Source: Saxidomus purpurata (Eukaryota; Mollusca; Bivalvia; Venerida; Veneridae). Taken from it: DNA of 64,000 bases. The notes beneath the pieces were generated by a model. That model was given only the letters and a program-made list of their open reading frames with translations. It was not told where the DNA came from and searched no databases. The stretch lies in NCBI GenBank assembly GCA_022818135.1, contig JAFMSR010000007.1:4977224-5041223 (forward strand), written 5' to 3'. This document shows, in pieces, positions 63,273-64,000 of this stretch. A program made the position numbers and the translations under genes. Position 1 is the first letter of the stretch. Each line of letters opens with the position of its first letter.

Positions 63273-63429
63273 GTATGTTGTAGTCTTGGAATCGCTTTTT
63301 TCAGTTCTCATTTGCCTTTTTAATTCATGATATTGTAAATCATGACATATTTTAAATGTAATATCAGCTGTGAAATGTGAGCAAAACTACTTTATTAAAT
63401 TGTTTGTAATTCATTTTGTGTACACTTAA

Positions 63430-63935
63430 ACATCGGAAATACTGAAAGCTTGATGTCCGTCGTCGTGCGTCTTCAGCAATTTGCTTCAAACGACATCTCC
63501 TCTGTAACCACAGAGTCAATTTCGAACAAACTTTACAGGAATGTTTATTGGATAGTCCTCTTTTAAAACCACTCAAACTATTTGGCTGCACTGCACATCA
63601 TGGCTAGTAGAGCTAAAATATTTTAATCTTAAAACGACTTCTCCTACCAAACCACGGGGCCAATATTTAGTAAGCTTCACAGGGATGATCATTATATTAT
63701 CATCTTTAGAAAATTGCTCAATCCGTTCTGCCCATTTGCACAAAATGACCACCAGAGCTAAACAAATATAAAAAACAACATTTAAACGGCATCTCGTCCT
63801 GAACCAGTGGGCAAATTTCAATCAGACTTCGCAGAAATAGTCCTTGGATGGTCCTCTTCTTAAATTGCTCAAACCGTTCCACTCGATTGCACATGTCATA
63901 GCTGCTACATGTTTAGCCTATCTTGAACTTCTATC
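63430..63935. repeat. Tandem repeat, about 3 units, in the last intron
   Basis: Units share (g)acttctcct / gacatctcct / ggcatctcgt, then (a)accac(a/g)g(g)gccaat, cttcacagg(g)a / ctttacaggaa, and a tggtcctctt/tagtcctctt followed by aaa...ctcaa(a/t)c(c/t)(g/a)tt. Spacing is roughly 140-160 bp. It follows exon A of cassette 26. Confidence 0.65.
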
Positions 63936-64000
63936 TGTTTGAACTTGGTAAGATAATATCAATAACCATTTTACCACCCGATCTCTACAATGGTTCTAAG

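Overview
The window is animal nuclear DNA, AT-rich and intron-rich. Its repeats look molluscan: ctcaactgagcac-type intronic repeats, AGGTCA-rich tandem arrays and tRNA-derived SINEs. A bivalve, probably heterodont, is the best guess. This rests on recognised repeat style, not on a search.

Everything codable that I can support belongs to ONE plus-strand gene that runs off both ends. I could place 89 coding exons between positions 1 and 63272, totalling 14,545 nt (about 4,848 codons). They are tandem copies of one exon cassette. A complete cassette has exon A (about 210 nt, six Cys including a CC pair, usually ending in D-Y-x-W-G), exon B (43 nt, L-x-G-V-x-R-I), exon C (155-170 nt, three Cys, usually x-L-P-K-P-x-C-N-W) and exon D (147-180 nt, usually starting D-F-S-L-x-x-W-L, with L-x-D-L-G-I-x-x-Y-L and one Cys). 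Intron phases are fixed: A 1-1, B 1-2, C 2-1, D 1-1. Every complete cassette is a multiple of three (185-202 codons) and no exon contains a stop. In cassettes 1, 5-13, 15 and 16 exons A and B are one uninterrupted exon. In 2-4, 14 and 17-25 an intron splits them at exactly the same codon. Cassette 1 lacks its beginning and cassette 26 is cut by the window end.

Cassettes are numbered 1-26 below. Conserved cysteines are numbered Cys1-6 (exon A), Cys7-9 (exon C) and Cys10 (exon D). I do not recognise the protein family. A-B-C reads as a beta-rich, disulfide-bonded extracellular-type domain and D as a short helical segment. The first exon, signal peptide, last exon, promoter and poly(A) site all lie outside the window.

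The introns carry the rest: a decayed Tc1/mariner element (15482-17277), several MITE or fold-back elements with terminal inverted repeats, two related SINEs plus a third tRNA-like fragment, a dispersed repeat present twice (19.4 and 38.0-39.0 kb), and six AGGTCA-rich or minisatellite-like tracts. No other host gene, rRNA, functional tRNA or CRISPR array was found.
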